In this document: in pieces, positions 62,280-64,000 of the stretch
Numbering within the stretch: position 1 is the stretch's first letter
How the letters are laid out: each line of letters opens with the position of its first letter
DNA from: Owenia fusiformis
Taxonomy: Eukaryota > Annelida > Polychaeta > Sabellida > Oweniidae
Assembly: GCA_903813345.2 (NCBI GenBank)
Contig: CAIIXF020000010.1
Location: forward strand, 11,276,349-11,340,348
Direction of reading: 5' to 3'
Length of the DNA stretch: 64,000 nt
Notes under the pieces: model-generated
The model's database searches: none
Seen by the model: the letters and a program-made list of their open reading frames with translations, nothing else
Told to the model about the DNA's origin: nothing
Translations under genes and position numbers: made by a program

Positions 62280-62356
62280 TATGTGGAGGAAGGGCATCTA
62301 CTAGAGACACAGGATTTTACTAGAGAGAGGTGTTCACCAAGACAGGTTTTACTATA

Positions 62357-63647
62357 ATACGTTAACTTAACAATTTTGTATGGAATAAAAGATGATTAAA
62401 AGGAATGTGCTAAGGCAAAATATCATACAGATTTTTTGTAAATGATTATCATTATCTATTTGCAAATGTTAAATAAACATGTATGTATCTTCCATTCTTT
62501 CAATGCTATTTCATGTACAATCTAGTCATATAGTGTGTTGTGTAATGTTGTTATCATTGAGTTATATATTGACAGAATCATCGATGATTATTTAATGATA
62601 ATTCTATTTCCTGTTTGCAACATGTAAACATTGTAATTCTTGGAGAATTGTATTTAGATCTTTGAAATAAAAGAGTAAAATCATAAAAAATGATATTGAT
62701 ATTTTTCTATTTCCAGGGCAGTACTTGAAGTAACTAAGTCGTAAAACTGATGACGTCTTTGCCATAATTGTGTGACATTTACAAACGATAGGCAGAAAGA
62801 AGCGAAACCTAGCCAAGCCTCTAATAATCAATATTCTCAACCAGTATATAGGATTAAACGTACAAGACCCTAAGCTCCTTCTGTGAGATAGACTCCCCAC
62901 TGCATTGCTTTACTTAATCTGGGGAACATAACGTTATTTGAACGCTCCGTGCTCTCGACTTAGCAGCTGCTATTTTGTTATAATTGGAACATTGAAGACT
63001 AAAACATCAAGAGGACACGAATCAATGAAACTGGAAATAGCGAGTGATAAAATAGTTCATCGCGATGACATATCTGTAATTGATCCAGTATTTTAGCATG
63101 TAGGCTCGTTGTTAATTAAACCATTGGCTAAAGTGATAAAATTCACAATTAAGTTGAGAATTGCCACAATAACATCATATCAAAGGAAACCAAACAAGGG
63201 GATTCTAAGCAATTTGCTGGAGAAACATACATCAGTATTCATACAGTATTCATGAGAACATACCTGCTTATTATGTACATATATGGTCCCTTAAGAGATT
63301 GTGATTAGTATTTATAAGAAAGGTTGGACCTATTAGCAGAACACGAGGCCAAAACTATTATCACAGTCATACAGTCATAGTGTTTAATAACATACATGAA
63401 AACCTCTATTCCAAATTAACTATAATATTGGATATATAAGCGTAAGTGATACTGTATGAGCATAAGTATTAGATATAAGCATAAGTATTTGACATGAGCA
63501 TAAGTATTGTATACAAGCTTTGATAAACCTAGTCTATGTAACTGGATTAACATATCTAAGAACACGATCATACAACACCCGCAGAATTAATTTCTGAAGT
63601 TGGATTAATATTTGACATTTAAAGCATTCTCCACATACGGCTATTCC
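62357..63647. other. Intergenic and presumed 5' region of the PHM-like gene
   Basis: No other gene recognised. ATAAGCATAAGTATTNGA-type short repeats occur near 63440-63510. The promoter of the following gene is probably here, but no element was assigned. Confidence 0.4.
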
Positions 63648-63812
63648 ATGATGAGGGTGAACTATATGGAGAAGGGGGTAGTGTTGTGGCTGTACATTGT
63701 TGGTGCTGTATCTGGAATGGGTTTGCATGGATCCAAGAGGGAGACAAGATCTGATGACAGTATGATAGTAAACAAGCTGGAAGTCAAAATGCCAGGGATA
63801 GTACCTCCTTCT
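63648..63812 (+). CDS. First coding exon of a peptidylglycine alpha-hydroxylating monooxygenase-like protein (partial)
   Basis: 55 codons from ATG at 63648 (MMRVNYMEKG), ending in phase 0 at a GTAAGT donor at 63813. Residues about 11-24 form a signal peptide (VVLWLYIVGAVSG). The exon ends with LEVKMPGIVPPS, which matches the first strand of PHM/PAM catalytic cores (LDIRMPGVTP-type, just before the copper domain). PHM performs the copper-dependent first step of C-terminal peptide amidation in secretory granules. The remaining exons lie beyond the window, so monofunctional PHM and bifunctional PAM cannot be told apart. Confidence is limited by the short match. Confidence 0.6.
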
Positions 63813-63963
63813 GTAAGTATATCTTTTATTAGTATGCAAAGGTCAGTGTCAACCTGCTATCTCTATTTTGCTACATAATCTTATGTGAAAGAAAGAACTG
63901 GGGACACAGGAACTTCATGCTGGACTAACTAAATATGCAGGGGGTTAATTATGATTTTTGTCA

Positions 63964-64000
63964 TACAGTAAAACCTGTCTTATCTGAATGCCTCTGGGAC
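63964..64000. mobile_element. Pogo/Tigger-like MITE, copy 5, cut by the window end
   Basis: TACAGTAAAACCTGTCTTAT, the cleanest version of the inverted end; the remainder is outside the window. Confidence 0.55.

Larger units (their letters stand above)
61352..62356. mobile_element. Pogo/Tigger-like MITE, copy 4, split by a nested insertion
   Basis: Left end TACAGTAAAACCTGTGTATA at 61352, right end AAGACAGGTTTTACTATA at 62356. The uninterrupted copies at 58975 and 60660 read AGAGTATGC-GGAGGA at the point where this copy is split at 61457/62280. Confidence 0.75.

Overview
The window is animal nuclear DNA. It is AT-rich, its genes are split by GT-AG introns, and intergenic and intronic space is packed with transposons. 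The gene set (an oligosaccharyltransferase subunit, a peroxisomal Nudix hydrolase, a CUB/Ig receptor kinase-like protein, an IgGFc-binding/FAMeT secreted protein, the start of an amidating enzyme) and the repeat style (core-repeat elements ending in ACGG-type microsatellites, tRNA-derived SINEs) suggest a marine lophotrochozoan, most likely a mollusc. The phylum is an inference.

Layout. 609-1983 (+): last three coding exons of a multi-pass membrane protein, possibly gustatory-receptor-like. 2877-11003: a complete, apparently very young LTR retrotransposon. It has two 2,305-bp LTRs with no difference seen, one intact gag-protease ORF of 1091 codons, and no reverse transcriptase or integrase. 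12363-16604 (-): an 8-exon secreted protein with an IgGFc-binding domain, a FAMeT domain and a Cys-rich tail. 17401-19112: core-repeat elements. 20580-24765 (-): KRTCAP2 in five exons, its first coding exon only 4 nt long. 25277-28776 (+): NUDT12, divergent from KRTCAP2. 33019-44728 (-): a 20-exon receptor with CUB, three Ig-like domains, a transmembrane helix and a kinase domain whose HRD aspartate is glycine, so a predicted pseudokinase. 45432-46099: a large foldback hairpin. 47034-55045: an old approximately 8-kb structure with inverted termini, holding satellite blocks and a decayed relative of the gag-protease element. 56186-57246: a second core-repeat element. 58500-62400: hAT-like and pogo-like MITEs, a tRNA-derived SINE and a three-level nest of insertions. 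63648-63812 (+): the first coding exon of a probable peptidylglycine alpha-hydroxylating monooxygenase, which runs off the window.

The genes are unrelated housekeeping and signalling genes; there is no operon logic. The strongest candidates for something new are the gag-protease-only LTR lineage (one fresh copy, one fossil), the CUB/Ig pseudokinase receptor, and the 39-bp minisatellite that has multiplied that receptor's own splice donor. Exon boundaries were read by eye from splice motifs and checked by reading-phase arithmetic; no database search was possible.
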